A stretch of 64,000 bases of DNA from Altererythrobacter epoxidivorans (GCF_001281485.1 NZ_CP012669.1:806001-870000), one strand, 5' to 3'; positions 1 through 10,747 are shown, numbered from the stretch's first letter. Made by a program: numbers and translations. The notes: generated by a model not told the origin, from the letters alone.

Positions 1-3
1 CGC

Positions 4-1020
4 TCATCGTGCAACGCTCCACACGGTGTCGCCGCCCTTCACGTCGAGGATGTCGGCAGCTTGCGCGTCAATGGAAATGGTACCGTCTTCGTTGAGCTTG
101 CGAGCGCCGTAACAGGCCCGGAAAGTCGCGAGTTTGCCCGTGGCGATGATTGCGCGTTCGCCCTCGGTCGTTTCGATACCCGAAATGGTCCGCTGCTCGG
201 AATTCTTGACGCTCACCACCTCATCGGTGCGCGCCACCATGGTCGGGCCGCCGTCGAAGATGTCGACATAGCCGTCGTAATGGAAACCCTCGTTCTCGAG
301 CATCCGCATGGCTGCGCGTCCGGTCGGATGCGGTACGCCGATCACGCTGCGCGCATCGTCGTCAAGCATTGCGACATAGACCGGGTGCTTCGGCATCAGG
401 TCGGCAATGAACTGGTTGCCATTGATGGCGTTGAAATAGTCGGCTTCCTGGAAATTCATCCCGAAGAAGCGCCCGGCGACGCCATCCCAGAAGGGTGAGC
501 CGCCGCGTTCGTCGATGATGCCGCGGAGTTCGGCCAGCACACGGTCCGCAAAGCGCGCGCGGTGCATCGCGATGAACAGGTAACGGCTGCGCGCGAGCAG
601 CAGGCCAAGGCCGCCTGCCCTTTCGTTGGGATGCAGGAACAGGCCCCCGACTTCGCTTGACCCTTCGAGGTCTGTCACCAGGCTCAGCATCTCGGCGCGG
701 ACCGTGCGGTCGAGTTCCTGGCTATACTGCGTCAGTGTGTTCAACCGATATGAATAGAACGGCCACTGCTGGCCGACCTGCGTCATCAGCTGGCAGGTTC
801 CGCGGATTGCCCCGGTCTGCGCGTTTTCCAGGATCAGGACGAACTGTTCGTCGCAAATCTCGTCGGTTTCGTTGGCGAAGGCTGCACTCGCACGGCCAAG
901 CTTGCCCGAAAGCGCATTGCGGTCGGGTGGCAGGTTGGTGAAGCCACCGCCGGTGAGCTTCGCCATCTCGTACAGCGGTTCAAGGTCGTCGGCGCGGGCC
1001 GCGCGCAGGCGAAAGGTCAA
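4..1020 (-). CDS. astA: arginine N-succinyltransferase
   Basis: AstA transfers succinyl from succinyl-CoA to the alpha-amino group of arginine, the first step of the arginine succinyltransferase (AST) pathway. The 338-residue product has the family's usual length and shows GGFTNLP near residue 25 and EVGGLFLHPNERAGGLG at 123-139, typical of the AstA acyltransferase fold. The start is TTG at 1020, which overlaps the TGA of the upstream hydrolase and has a GGAGGA ribosome site 6 nt before it. An ATG overlaps the astA stop at positions 7-5, so the next AST gene (probably astD) starts at the window edge. Function is known from the family; the operon is inferred from spacing. Confidence 0.93.
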   Translation of the reverse strand: MTFRLRAARADDLEPLYEMAKLTGGGFTNLPPDRNALSGKLGRASAAFANETDEICDEQFVLILENAQTGAIRGTCQLMTQVGQQWPFYSYRLNTLTQYSQELDRTVRAEMLSLVTDLEGSSEVGGLFLHPNERAGGLGLLLARSRYLFIAMHRARFADRVLAELRGIIDERGGSPFWDGVAGRFFGMNFQEADYFNAINGNQFIADLMPKHPVYVAMLDDDARSVIGVPHPTGRAAMRMLENEGFHYDGYVDIFDGGPTMVARTDEVVSVKNSEQRTISGIETTEGERAIIATGKLATFRACYGARKLNEDGTISIDAQAADILDVKGGDTVWSVAR

Positions 1021-2225
1021 AACACATCCTCCGAAGCAAGCTTGTGGAGCACCAGCGCCGACAGCGCGGCGCGTTCCCACAAAGACGAAACGATCATGAA
1101 TTCCTGGGGGCTATGGATTGCACCGCCCCGCACGCCCATCGTGTCGACGACAGGGACGCCTGTCGCGGCGATATTGTTGCCGTCGCAAACGCCACCGGTG
1201 GACTGCCAGCCAATCTCCTGGCCCAGCGTCGCCCCGCAATCGCGCACCAGGTCGAACAGTTTCTGCGCGCGCCGATCGACAGGCTTCGGAGGGCGGGTAA
1301 TCCCCCCGTGGCGATGGATCGAGACCTCGTGCGATTGCTGGACTTCGCCGATCAGCCGGGCAAGGCCGCTTTCGAATGCATCGGCCGCGTCGGGGCTCTT
1401 GGGCCGAATGTTGAAACGGAGCACGGCATGATCCGGCACGACGTTGTTGGCGGCACCGCCGTCGATCTTTGCCGGATTGACCGGACATTCGTCGCTCTGC
1501 AGTTGCTTGAGGCCAAGGACCAGCGCTGCCGCGGCCACGATGGCATTGCGTCCATCCTGCGGGTTGCGTCCGGCATGGGCGCTCTTGCCGGTGATTGTCA
1601 GCGAGTAATTGCCACTGCCGCCGCGAGCATGCGCCAGCGTACCGTCGGGCAGGGCGGACGGCTCGTAGGTCAGCGCCGCATATTTGCCCTTGGCCAGCTG
1701 TTCGATCAGCGGTGCGGAGGCCAGCGAGCCTGTCTCTTCGTCGGAATTGATGAGGACGTCATAGCCGATGCGCCCGGCATATTCGGATTGTTCGAAGGCC
1801 TTAAGCGCGTGAAGGATCACGGCAATACCGCCCTTCATGTCGGCAAGGCCGGGACCGTTCAAAACCGCGTCGTCGACCCATTGCTGCTGCTGAAACGGGT
1901 GATCTTTCGGGAAAACCGTATCCATGTGGCCGGTGAAGAGCAGGCGTCGCTCTGCTTCCGGCCTGACGCGCAGCACCATGTGCTGGCCGAACTTGCGCTC
2001 GACCTCCGTACCGTCGGGGTCGATGGCGCTAACCGGAGCGGGATCTATTAGTTCGACTTCGCCGGGCAGGACGGAAAACTCGCTCGCCAGCGCTTGCGCC
2101 ATCTGCGCCAGCCCATCGAGGTTGGCTGTCCCGGTGTTGATCGCGCTCCACGACCTGGCATGCGCCAGCATCGCTTCCTGGTCGATCGGCTCGACAAGCT
2201 TTTCTTGAGTGGCATCCAGTTTCAT
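1017..2225 (-). CDS. M20-family metallohydrolase of the AST operon
   Basis: A 402-residue zinc hydrolase of the M20 (ArgE/DapE/carboxypeptidase G2) family. Metal and catalytic motifs are visible: TGHMDTVFP with H100 and D102, GPGLADMKGG with the bridging D129, SDEETGS with the general-base glutamate near 163, and a late GGAIHSPQEF with H371. The ATG at 2225 is preferred to upstream starts because the preceding residues are not family-like. It overlaps astA by 4 bp and is the first gene of that operon. Its substrate is not shown by sequence; an N-acylated amino acid such as N-succinylglutamate is plausible from context. Confidence 0.85.
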   Translation of the reverse strand: MKLDATQEKLVEPIDQEAMLAHARSWSAINTGTANLDGLAQMAQALASEFSVLPGEVELIDPAPVSAIDPDGTEVERKFGQHMVLRVRPEAERRLLFTGHMDTVFPKDHPFQQQQWVDDAVLNGPGLADMKGGIAVILHALKAFEQSEYAGRIGYDVLINSDEETGSLASAPLIEQLAKGKYAALTYEPSALPDGTLAHARGGSGNYSLTITGKSAHAGRNPQDGRNAIVAAAALVLGLKQLQSDECPVNPAKIDGGAANNVVPDHAVLRFNIRPKSPDAADAFESGLARLIGEVQQSHEVSIHRHGGITRPPKPVDRRAQKLFDLVRDCGATLGQEIGWQSTGGVCDGNNIAATGVPVVDTMGVRGGAIHSPQEFMIVSSLWERAALSALVLHKLASEDVF

Positions 2226-2397
2226 TCGCAACCGCCTTAGACGCGGGCGAGGCCAAGTCCAACCCGTCACGGACGTTTGTGACCTGCCCGGTTGCAATCG
2301 CGCAGGTGTTTGGTCATAGGCGGGCTAATTCCTCCCCGGGAAACCCGAGTTTCAATTGTCCCTTGCTGCTTGGCAGGACTTAACACGCGAGGAATCT

Positions 2398-4494
2398 GTG
2401 AGCGATACCGTCACTCGTTCGGGCATCACCGTCGATGCCAAACTGGCCAACTTTATCGAAAACGAAGTTCTCGTGCCGCTTGGCCGCGATCAGGCCGGTT
2501 TCTGGCAGGGTTTCGCAGATCTTCTAGCCGATTTCGTACCGCGCAATCGCGCGCTTCTTGCAAAACGCGACGACCTTCAGGCGCAGATCGATGCTTGGCA
2601 TACGGAGCGTCGCGGCAAACCGATCGACCAGGGCGAATACCAGGATTTCCTCCGCGAGATCGGTTATCTCGTCCCTGAACCGGGTGATTTCACCATCGGG
2701 AGCCGGAACGTCGATCCGGAAATTGCGACCATGGCCGGGCCGCAGCTCGTCGTACCCATTCTTAATGCGCGTTTTCTCCTTAACGCCGCCAATGCACGCT
2801 GGGGCAGCCTCTACGACGCGTTCTATGGCACCGATGCGCTCGATGCGCCGCCGGCACGCCCCGGCGGCTATGACGAGGAACGTGGGGCCGCGGTTATCGC
2901 GCGCGGCCGCGAGTTCCTCGACCAAGCGCTGCCACTGGTTGACCAGAGCTGGGCCGACCTAGCCGACGAGAACGACGGCAAGCTGCAGGACGAAAGCCAG
3001 TATGTCGGAAAGACGGAAAAAGGCCTGTTGTTCAAGGACAACGGTCTTCACATCGAAGTGCAATTCGATCGCGAGCAACCCGTCGGTCGGACGGACAAGG
3101 CCGGCATCAGCGATATCGTCGTCGAAGCTGCCCTGACCACTATCTGCGACTGCGAGGATTCGGTCGCTGCGGTCGATGCGGAAGACAAGCTGCTCGCTTA
3201 CACAAACTGGCTGGGCGTTATCCGCGGCGATTTGAGCGATTCCTTCGAAAAGGGCGGCCGGCAGATGACCCGGACGCTTGCTGCCGACAAGACCTATACG
3301 GCGGCGGACGGTTCGACACACAGCCTGCCCGGACGCAGCCTGCTGTTCGTGCGCAATGTCGGCCATCTGATGACCAATCCGGCAATCACTCTGGCTGATG
3401 GCGGCGAAATTCCCGAAGGGATCATGGACGCGGTGTTCACCTCAGCCATCAGCACGCTCGACGTCGAAGGCCATGCAAAATACGGCAATTCGCGCTGCGG
3501 CAGCATCTACATCGTGAAGCCCAAGATGCACGGGCCTGAAGAATGCGCATTCACCAACGACCTCTTCGACGCGGTCGAGGATCTGCTCGGCCTGCCTCGC
3601 CATACTATCAAGGTTGGCGTCATGGACGAAGAACGCCGGACGAGCGCCAATCTTGGTGCGTGTATCGAGGCGGTCCGCGACAGGGTCGTATTCATCAACA
3701 CTGGCTTCCTCGATCGCACAGGCGATGAAATTCACACCTCGATGCAGGCCGGTCCTATGGTCCGCAAGGGCGAGATGAAAAGCTCTGCCTGGCTGCAGGC
3801 ATACGAAAAGCGCAATGTGGCAATCGGCCTGAAGCATGGTCTTTCGGGCCGCGCGCAAATCGGCAAGGGCATGTGGGCCGCTCCCGACCTGATGAAACAG
3901 ATGATGGTCGAAAAAATCGGCCATCTCAACGCAGGCGCAAATACGGCATGGGTCCCTTCGCCGACCGCTGCAACGCTCCACGCGCTGCATTACCACCAGA
4001 CAGACGTGTTCGAGGTCCAGAAGGGGCTCGGCGAAATCCCGCCGCTCGATGACCTTCTGACCATTCCCCTGGCCAAGGGCGTGAACTGGTCGGAGGACGA
4101 ACTGCGCGAGGAACTCGACAATAACGCGCAGGGCTTGCTCGGCTACGTCGTTCGCTGGATCGACCAGGGCGTCGGCTGTTCGAAGGTTCCGGACATCAAC
4201 GATGTAGGACTGATGGAAGACCGCGCGACCCTGCGCATTTCCAGCCAGCACATGGCCAACTGGCTGCTGCACGGCGTCGTTTCCGAAGAGCAGGTGATGG
4301 ACAGCCTCCGCCGGATGGCGGCCAAGGTCGACGAGCAGAACGCCGGCGACCCGTTCTACGAGCCGCTGGTCGGCAACGAGGATCACCCTGCCTTTCAGGC
4401 TGCAAAAGACCTCGTCTTCAAGGGCGTCCAACAGCCGAGCGGCTATACCGAGCCGTTGCTCCACCATTGGCGCCAGGTGAAGAAAGCGGACTGA
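2398..4494 (+). CDS. glcB: malate synthase G
   Basis: Condenses glyoxylate with acetyl-CoA to malate, the second step of the glyoxylate bypass. The 698-residue length matches the monomeric G isoform. Motifs include [15 protein letters not shown] near 250-265, [14 protein letters not shown] near 407-420 carrying the catalytic glutamate, and [17 protein letters not shown] near 437, which holds the magnesium-ligand aspartate. GTG at 2398 is chosen because GAGGA lies 5 nt upstream and [19 protein letters not shown] N-termini are usual. No isocitrate lyase gene is in the window. It is transcribed divergently from the AST operon across a 172-bp gap. Confidence 0.96.
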   Translation: MSDTVTRSGITVDAKLANFIENEVLVPLGRDQAGFWQGFADLLADFVPRNRALLAKRDDLQAQIDAWHTERRGKPIDQGEYQDFLREIGYLVPEPGDFTIGSRNVDPEIATMAGPQLVVPILNARFLLNAANARWGSLYDAFYGTDALDAPPARPGGYDEERGAAVIARGREFLDQALPLVDQSWADLADENDGKLQDESQYVGKTEKGLLFKDNGLHIEVQFDREQPVGRTDKAGISDIVVEAALTTICDCEDSVAAVDAEDKLLAYTNWLGVIRGDLSDSFEKGGRQMTRTLAADKTYTAADGSTHSLPGRSLLFVRNVGHLMTNPAITLADGGEIPEGIMDAVFTSAISTLDVEGHAKYGNSRCGSIYIVKPKMHGPEECAFTNDLFDAVEDLLGLPRHTIKVGVMDEERRTSANLGACIEAVRDRVVFINTGFLDRTGDEIHTSMQAGPMVRKGEMKSSAWLQAYEKRNVAIGLKHGLSGRAQIGKGMWAAPDLMKQMMVEKIGHLNAGANTAWVPSPTAATLHALHYHQTDVFEVQKGLGEIPPLDDLLTIPLAKGVNWSEDELREELDNNAQGLLGYVVRWIDQGVGCSKVPDINDVGLMEDRATLRISSQHMANWLLHGVVSEEQVMDSLRRMAAKVDEQNAGDPFYEPLVGNEDHPAFQAAKDLVFKGVQQPSGYTEPLLHHWRQVKKAD

Positions 4495-4536
4495 TTTTTG
4501 CTTTTCGGCGGGCCGTCACCCGGATAGCCTGCCGCA

Positions 4537-5127
4537 ATGGCCGACTGGTATCGTCAAACCGAATGGAACGATGAGATCGAAGCGTTCTTCTTCGAAAAGC
4601 TGCGGCGCGCCCGGGCGCAGCGTGACCAGTATATCGTCATTCAGGCGCTGACCCTCGCTGAAAGCTTTCCCGAAGTCGCGCTCCGGCTGGTGGATTTCTA
4701 TTTCGAGACCCGGACTGACAATTTCGATGATGCGCGTGCGCGGATGGCAGCGTCACGCGCGAGGTTTGCCTCGGGCGGATATGAGAAAGCGCTGGACGAA
4801 TACCTGGAAGGTATCTCCGACAAAGGCGACGGACAGGCGCTCTATGTCGGTTCGCCCATCCAGTTTGCATTTCTGGCAGCGCGCTACATGTCGGAGAAGC
4901 ACTACCTGCCTGCGCTCGATATCCTGCATGGTATTGGCCAGCCGCCGGACACCGCCCCTGACATGGTGCTGATGTATAATGCCGGTTACGCGCTCATCCT
5001 GCATGAGACAGGGAAGGACCCGAATGGAGCGGCAGCAATGGCCGAAAAGGCTCTGGCGTTGGAAGAAGATTTCCTCGCTCAGTTCGCCGATGTCGTCTGG
5101 CGATTGAGGGGAATTACCCGGCGCTGA
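4537..5127 (+). CDS. hypothetical TPR-like alpha-helical protein
   Basis: A 196-residue soluble protein of unknown function. It has no signal peptide or membrane segment. Its helical, Ala/Leu/Glu-rich sequence, including [11 protein letters not shown] and [12 protein letters not shown], looks like degenerate tetratricopeptide units, which usually bind proteins, but no canonical TPR is complete. It starts 42 bp after glcB and its last 14 bp overlap the 3' end of rsmA, which runs the other way. No partner is indicated by the neighbours. Confidence 0.75.
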   Translation: MADWYRQTEWNDEIEAFFFEKLRRARAQRDQYIVIQALTLAESFPEVALRLVDFYFETRTDNFDDARARMAASRARFASGGYEKALDEYLEGISDKGDGQALYVGSPIQFAFLAARYMSEKHYLPALDILHGIGQPPDTAPDMVLMYNAGYALILHETGKDPNGAAAMAEKALALEEDFLAQFADVVWRLRGITRR

Positions 5128-5941
5128 GTTCCCGTGCCAGCGACACGAATTCATCGACAGAGACAGTCTCGGCGCGCCTTTGAGGATCTATTCCTAGGCA
5201 TTCGAGTGCTTCGAGAGCGCCTGGCACCGATTTCAGGCTCTGGCGGAGCATCTTGCGGCGCTGCCCGAATGCGGCCTCGGTCAGCCGCTCGAGCATGCGG
5301 GCGCTTACGCCCTCCGGCATCGCGGCAGGCTCGACATGGACGATCGCGCTCATCACCTTGGGAGGCGGGGTAAAGGCGCTGCGGTGAACCTTCATCGCCA
5401 GCTTCGCGCGCGCTCTCCACTGGGCGAGTACCGCTAATCGGCCGTATGCCGATGTGTCGGGCTGCGCGACGATGCGCTGGGCGACCTCCTGCTGGAACAT
5501 CAGGGTCAGGCTGGTCCAGAGCGGCGGCCAAGCTTCACCTCCTAGCCAGCGCACGAAAAGGGCAGTCCCGACATTGTAGGGCAGGTTCGAAAGCACGGCG
5601 AAGGATTCGCCGTTCATGATTTCTGCGTGGTCGAGCTTGAGGGCATCGCCCTGGATGACGTTCAGGCGGCCGGGATATGCATCACCGAGTTCGGCGAGCG
5701 CGGGCAGGCAGCGCTTGTCCATTTCGATAGCGGTGACCCTGGCCCCTGCCTTGAGCAATGCGCGGGTAAGGCCTCCGGGGCCGGGGCCGATTTCCAGGAC
5801 AGCCTTGTCCGCAAGATCGCCCGGTATCGCCGCGATCCGGTCGAGCAATTGCGCGTCGAAGAGGAAGTTCTGGCCGAGTGCTTTGGATGCGCTCAACCCG
5901 TGACGTGCGATGACTTCCCGTAAGGGTGGCAGTTCAGCCAT
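5114..5941 (-). CDS. rsmA: 16S rRNA (adenine1518/1519-N6)-dimethyltransferase
   Basis: RsmA (KsgA) dimethylates two adjacent adenines in the 3' hairpin of 16S rRNA during small-subunit maturation. The 275-residue product has the SAM-binding motif [12 protein letters not shown] at 48-59, the acidic EMDKR that contacts ribose, and the catalytic NLPYN at 119-123. ATG at 5941 is the start; it lies 8 bp inside the 3' end of pdxA, so the two are translationally coupled. It is the last gene of lptD-surA-pdxA-rsmA, the same order as in enterobacteria. Confidence 0.95.
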   Translation of the reverse strand: MAELPPLREVIARHGLSASKALGQNFLFDAQLLDRIAAIPGDLADKAVLEIGPGPGGLTRALLKAGARVTAIEMDKRCLPALAELGDAYPGRLNVIQGDALKLDHAEIMNGESFAVLSNLPYNVGTALFVRWLGGEAWPPLWTSLTLMFQQEVAQRIVAQPDTSAYGRLAVLAQWRARAKLAMKVHRSAFTPPPKVMSAIVHVEPAAMPEGVSARMLERLTEAAFGQRRKMLRQSLKSVPGALEALECLGIDPQRRAETVSVDEFVSLARELSAG

Positions 5942-6962
5942 GTCTGTGTCGCGCCTCTCGGCGGTAGGCACATTCGCCCGCCATACGGACCGCCGCGATG
6001 AACGCATCGGGGCTGGCAAGTCCCTTGCCGGCGATGTCGAAGGCGGTCCCATGATCTGGTGAGGTCCGGACAATCGGCAGGCCAAGCGTTACGTTGACGC
6101 CTTCATCGAACTCGAGCGCTTTCAGCGGGATCAACGCTTGGTCGTGATACATGCAAATCGCAGCATGGAACTGGCTGCGGGCGCGAGGAGTGAACAGAGC
6201 ATCCCCGGGATAGGGGCCCGAAACATCCAAACCTTCCTCGCGCAGCGCGGCTATGGCGGGTTCGATGATCGTGGACTCCTCGTTTCCGAACCTCCCGCCT
6301 TCACCGGCGTGGGGGTTGAGACCGGCAATGGCGAGGTGGGGATGCTCGATGCCGAAATCGCGTGCGAGGGCGCGTGCAGTGATCGCAACCTTGTGACGGA
6401 TCAGGTCGATGCTCAGGAGGCCGGGAACCTCGGCCAGAGCGCAATGGATAGTGACAGGCACTGTGCGGAGCGATGTTCCGGCCAGCATCATGACGGCATC
6501 GCGTGCCGGCAAATCGCAGGCTGCGGCAAGAAACTCTGTCTGTCCCGGATATCCGAAGCCGATTTTCGCCAGTTCAGCCTTCGCAATCGGAGCCGTGACC
6601 AGGGCAGATGCTGCGCCTGAAATGGCCAGCTTGGTTGCATGCTGAAGTGACCCCAGCGCAAGCGCGGCACCCGCTTCGTCCGGATGGCCGGGATGATACC
6701 GTGCGTCTAACCCGGCCAGGACCGGAAGTGCTTCGTCGAATGTGTCGAAGGCTTGCGAAAAATCGGAGATGGGTGCGAGTGGCACGTCGATGCCGCGCTC
6801 ACGTGCCGCTGCCGCAAGCACTTCATGCCCACCGATCACGGCAAACGGAAAGAGCGAGGCCCGGCTGCGTTGCAACCAGGCCTCGGCAATCAGTTCCGGT
6901 CCGATCCCCGCCGGGTCACCGATCGAAATTGCGATCGGTGCATCGAGGGGAGGGTTGGGCAT
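5934..6962 (-). CDS. pdxA: 4-hydroxythreonine-4-phosphate dehydrogenase
   Basis: PdxA oxidises 4-phosphohydroxy-L-threonine in the DXP-dependent route to pyridoxal phosphate. The 342-residue protein begins with GDPAGIGPE at 15-23, has TAPIAKA in the middle, and carries the metal-binding [10 protein letters not shown] at 272-281 and [13 protein letters not shown] at 300-312. The ATG at 6962 overlaps the surA stop by one base (TGATG). Position between surA and rsmA is the conserved gene order. Confidence 0.95.
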   Translation of the reverse strand: MPNPPLDAPIAISIGDPAGIGPELIAEAWLQRSRASLFPFAVIGGHEVLAAAARERGIDVPLAPISDFSQAFDTFDEALPVLAGLDARYHPGHPDEAGAALALGSLQHATKLAISGAASALVTAPIAKAELAKIGFGYPGQTEFLAAACDLPARDAVMMLAGTSLRTVPVTIHCALAEVPGLLSIDLIRHKVAITARALARDFGIEHPHLAIAGLNPHAGEGGRFGNEESTIIEPAIAALREEGLDVSGPYPGDALFTPRARSQFHAAICMYHDQALIPLKALEFDEGVNVTLGLPIVRTSPDHGTAFDIAGKGLASPDAFIAAVRMAGECAYRREARHRHG

Positions 6963-8308
6963 CAATTGTATTCGATATAGGCGTCGTTGCGCAGGTCGCG
7001 GAGGTAACGCTGGGCGCGCTTGCTGACGCGTTCGTCTTCGATTTCAGACATCATCTGGTCGAAGCTGGGGCCACCCTGCGCAACAGGATCGTCGCGGCCG
7101 CACAGCATCAGAACGCGAACGCCTTCTTCCACCGAACCGAACGGGGGCGTTGTCTGACCAACCTGCAGGTTTAGGACGAGAGTTTGCAGCTGGTCGGGAA
7201 GCGAACGGGCGCGAATCTGGTCGTTGGTCACGACGCTGGCACCAATGCGAGCGGCTGCGGTTTCAGCATCGCCGCATCCCCTGATCGTCTGGACGCCGGC
7301 AGTGAAGTTCTGGACCCTCTGCGTTGCCTGTTCCTGGGTCACCCCAGCTGGGAATTCGATCGAGATCTGCTTCAGGCTGAGCACGGCATCGCGCGGATCG
7401 GCCATCAGGACCTGCCGCTTGTCGATCAGGTAAACGATCCAGAAGCCGCCGGGAATTTCGACAGGGCCCACGAGTTGGCCGGGTTCCATCCCGCGCACGA
7501 TTTCCTCGAGCTGGGGCGAACGCAACTGGGGCAGGCGAATCCAGCCCAGATCGCCGCCGGTCGCAGCGGTGGTCGCTTCGGAGAACTGGCGGGCATAGGC
7601 GAGGAAGCTGCCGCCCTGGCGGAGCTGCTCGACAATGCGGACGGCATTCTGTCCGACCGACTCGGCGTTTTCGCTATTCGCCGAGAGGAAGATTTCCCCA
7701 AGCCGGTATTCCTCGGTGCCGCGCGATTCCTCGAGCCGTTTCATGACGTCGCGAACTTCTTCTTCGGAGACATTCACGAAAGGAACGACATTGCGGCTGA
7801 GCAGCCGCTGCCATGCCAGTTCGCCTTCGATCTGGCGCTTGAGCGAACCAACCGAGGATCCGATCGAGGCGAGATACTTGTTCATGCCGTCGGGATTGTC
7901 GCCGAAATTCTGCGCCGCGACACGAGCGAAAGCCTGGTCGATTTCCGGTTGCTGGACTTCAATTTCCTGGGCCTTCGCCTCCTGGATCTGAAGCGTCTCG
8001 TCGATCAGGTTGCGGAGCACCTGCATGCGCAGTTGCTGCATTTCTTCGGCCGATACTTCGTTCTGGGAAGCGGCGAGCAGGAGAGCGAGGCGTTGTTCCA
8101 CGTCCGTGCCGGTGATGACATGTCCATTGACGATGGCGGTCGCGGTGCGAACGTTCGGATCATCCTTGCCGAAGATCGTCAGATCGGAGGGCAGTGCCAG
8201 CGGGTCGCCCATCGGGGCAGTCGCCTGGGCCGCCACACTGACAGGAGCAAGCACGGTCGCAATCGCGGCGAATGAAGCAAGGCAGGTCGAAAAAATCTTA
8301 CGTGTCAC
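6962..8308 (-). CDS. surA: periplasmic peptidylprolyl isomerase, SurA family
   Basis: A periplasmic chaperone/isomerase that helps outer-membrane proteins, including LptD, to fold. The 448-residue product has a signal peptide at 1-29 ending VAAQA, a SurA-type N-terminal chaperone region at about 53-170, and one parvulin (PPIC) domain at 201-298; the C-terminal 150 residues look like a second, degenerate parvulin. GTG at 8308 is chosen because the signal peptide begins there (TRKIFSTCLASFAAIA). Starting further upstream would add about 40 residues not typical of a signal peptide. It lies directly upstream of pdxA and 165 bp after lptD. Confidence 0.88.
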   Translation of the reverse strand: MTRKIFSTCLASFAAIATVLAPVSVAAQATAPMGDPLALPSDLTIFGKDDPNVRTATAIVNGHVITGTDVEQRLALLLAASQNEVSAEEMQQLRMQVLRNLIDETLQIQEAKAQEIEVQQPEIDQAFARVAAQNFGDNPDGMNKYLASIGSSVGSLKRQIEGELAWQRLLSRNVVPFVNVSEEEVRDVMKRLEESRGTEEYRLGEIFLSANSENAESVGQNAVRIVEQLRQGGSFLAYARQFSEATTAATGGDLGWIRLPQLRSPQLEEIVRGMEPGQLVGPVEIPGGFWIVYLIDKRQVLMADPRDAVLSLKQISIEFPAGVTQEQATQRVQNFTAGVQTIRGCGDAETAAARIGASVVTNDQIRARSLPDQLQTLVLNLQVGQTTPPFGSVEEGVRVLMLCGRDDPVAQGGPSFDQMMSEIEDERVSKRAQRYLRDLRNDAYIEYN

Positions 8309-8473
8309 GCGTTCAATCCATTTACAGCGCGCCAATTGCGCCGGGTTGGTCGAGCCGATGCCAATGACCGGCTGAACATTTCCTGAGTTTCGCGGGCGGC
8401 GAATAGCGTGTTTGTTCGGCTTAGCCAACGCCTGCGCTGCTGAATTCAGGGGGTTTTGCCCGCCGCGCGCCGA

Positions 8474-10747
8474 CTAGCGCACGCCGAGATTGCGAAGAGA
8501 GAAGAACAGCTGGAAAGTATCGCCGCGTTCGGCATCGCCCGCGGTGGCGAAATCGCGCCGCCATGTTGCGCCGAATTCCAGGCAGTCATCCTGGTATGCC
8601 ACGCCCAGACGGGTGCGGATCGGTTCGAAGCCGTCGGAGTTGAAGCTGGGGTCTTCCTCGCGGTCGGTCAGGTTGAATACGCCGGCACCGAACACCGACC
8701 AGTATTCGGCAAAAGCGATACGCGCGGCAACCCGCAATTCCTCGCGGTCCTGCAAGTCCTCCACCGTCGAAATGTCGCGGTTGAGGCGCAAATATCCGAT
8801 TTCGGCGTAGGTGCGCCGGTTGCCCACCGTCGCATCGAATTCGTTCCGCCGGATCGCCAGATTGTCCTTGTCGAGACGGAAGCGGTGCGTGAATTTGACG
8901 AAGTCGCGGAAACGGACCTCTGTTCGCCCGACGAAGTCAGAAACGCGCTCCGACAGCCCGGTGCCATCGGGCAGGATCGTCGAATCCTTGTCGAAGCGGT
9001 AGGACTGACCGATCGTGGACTTGATGCGCCAGCCGGGACGGAAAAGCTCCCAGTCAAAACCGTAGGTCAACCTGACCCCGTCTTCGAGCCGGTCGTAGCC
9101 AGGGAAACGGTTGAGCGCGAAGAGGTTCGAATCTTCCAGATCGATTGCGCGCGCATCCTCGTTCGGGATCGCCAAATTCTTGATCGATGGAGATGCGACA
9201 AGCTGGATGCGCGGTTTGAACACCTGCGTTCCGCCAAACGCTTCTCCGACGAAAGGCCATTCGACGTCGACTGCACCCAGCGCGACGCCACGTGTCTCCC
9301 AGCCCGGGTTGCCGCGATAGATCGCGGTCGAAGTCAGCCCTGTTTCATCAGTGTGATAGACGTCGCCGCGCACGAGGCCTGTCAAGGTGACGACCTGCCC
9401 CATGCCGGTCAGGCGGCGCATGTCCCACCTCGCTCCTGCAAAGGCGCGCTGCGTATCCTGGCCTTCGCTGCGGACGATGCTCAGGCTGTTGGCGTGCAAT
9501 TCGACCGTGCCGCCGAAAACCGGATCGGCCAAGCGGCGACGATAATCGATGATCGGAAGGGCGAGGGGAACCTGTCCCTGATCCGCATCCAGCCGCAGCG
9601 TCTGCGTGGCCCATCCCGAGACCGAGAAATAGGAATCCCGGTCTATCCGCTCGAGGTTGATGGTCGAGCGAAGCCTGTCGTCGCGGCTGATGTCGTAACG
9701 GCGCAGGAATGTCCGATCGCTTGCCAGCCTGATGGAGCCGGTGAGGCTCCATTCGGGCGAAAACTGGAACCGGCCATTCGTGAACAGATAGCCGCGGGGG
9801 TCGGCTTCGCTCGTCGCGACACCGGTGAAATCCGAAATGCGGCTGCTATGCGTGGCGTAACCGGTGACCTGATAGGCGCCCTTGTCGGTCAGATGCCTCC
9901 ATTCGGCCGACACCATCGGGTTCGCCTGAGAATAGAGATATGCGCCGAGCGTTAGGTCCTTGTTTTCGGCAAAGCGCATGTAATAGCTGCCGCTGATCTC
10001 GATCCCGTTGGATTCGGAGAAACGAAGGTCGGGGACCAGAAAACCCGAAGTCGCGCTGCCGTCGCTCCGCACGGCAAGGCCCGGAAGCGGGAGTATGCGT
10101 GCGCCAAACAACTCTAGCATCGCGCCCTTGAAGCGGATGCGGTTTTGTTCGGGGTCGTAGGTGACCCGATCTGCCGTTATGCGCCAGCTGGGTTTCTTGT
10201 CGCATCCGTCGGCGTTCTGCACGACGCAGGCGCTGTAGGCGGCGTCTTTCAAGATGACCGTACCGTCTTCGCCGCGTTCGCCCGATCGTGCCGCCAGACG
10301 ACCGCCAGCGCGCAGGGCGAGCAGCAATTCTTCCATTGCGCCGGTCTCGAAAGTGTCGGTCAGTTCGACGCTTTCGGTGTAGAGCTGGTTGCCACGCTCG
10401 TCGACGAAGCGGACGTTGCCGGTGGCCAGGATCGTCCCGCCTTCGCGGTTCCAGGTAACCTTGTCGGCCCTTACCGAGCGGTCCTCGCTGCGCAGAACGA
10501 CATTCCCGCTTGCCGTGACGACATCCGCCTCGCTGTCATAGGCGAGCTCGTCGGCTTCGAAATCGATCGAGCGGGTGCCCTGCGCGTCTTCGGCGGTAAC
10601 CGGGTTGTCGGCCGCATCCTGGCTGGCGATGTCCGTCCCTGACTGAGCCAATGCCGAATGCGGCGCTACGATGACGAACGCGGCTAAAGCAACGGCCTGC
10701 AAGCGATAAGGAACTGCCTGCTTCGAGGGTTGGCTGTCGGGGAGCAT
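8474..10747 (-). CDS. lptD: LPS-assembly protein LptD
   Basis: The outer-membrane beta-barrel that inserts lipopolysaccharide into the outer leaflet. The 757-residue product has a signal peptide at 1-34, an OstA/LptA-like beta-jellyroll at about 55-140, and a long C-terminal barrel ending in FSLRNLGVR, the terminal aromatic pattern being looser than in E. coli. Cysteines lie at 174, 182 and 722; the E. coli protein has a C-terminal adjacent pair instead of one. ATG at 10747 is the start of a good signal peptide. It is the first gene of the lptD-surA-pdxA-rsmA operon and diverges from pepA. Confidence 0.93.
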   Translation of the reverse strand: MLPDSQPSKQAVPYRLQAVALAAFVIVAPHSALAQSGTDIASQDAADNPVTAEDAQGTRSIDFEADELAYDSEADVVTASGNVVLRSEDRSVRADKVTWNREGGTILATGNVRFVDERGNQLYTESVELTDTFETGAMEELLLALRAGGRLAARSGERGEDGTVILKDAAYSACVVQNADGCDKKPSWRITADRVTYDPEQNRIRFKGAMLELFGARILPLPGLAVRSDGSATSGFLVPDLRFSESNGIEISGSYYMRFAENKDLTLGAYLYSQANPMVSAEWRHLTDKGAYQVTGYATHSSRISDFTGVATSEADPRGYLFTNGRFQFSPEWSLTGSIRLASDRTFLRRYDISRDDRLRSTINLERIDRDSYFSVSGWATQTLRLDADQGQVPLALPIIDYRRRLADPVFGGTVELHANSLSIVRSEGQDTQRAFAGARWDMRRLTGMGQVVTLTGLVRGDVYHTDETGLTSTAIYRGNPGWETRGVALGAVDVEWPFVGEAFGGTQVFKPRIQLVASPSIKNLAIPNEDARAIDLEDSNLFALNRFPGYDRLEDGVRLTYGFDWELFRPGWRIKSTIGQSYRFDKDSTILPDGTGLSERVSDFVGRTEVRFRDFVKFTHRFRLDKDNLAIRRNEFDATVGNRRTYAEIGYLRLNRDISTVEDLQDREELRVAARIAFAEYWSVFGAGVFNLTDREEDPSFNSDGFEPIRTRLGVAYQDDCLEFGATWRRDFATAGDAERGDTFQLFFSLRNLGVR

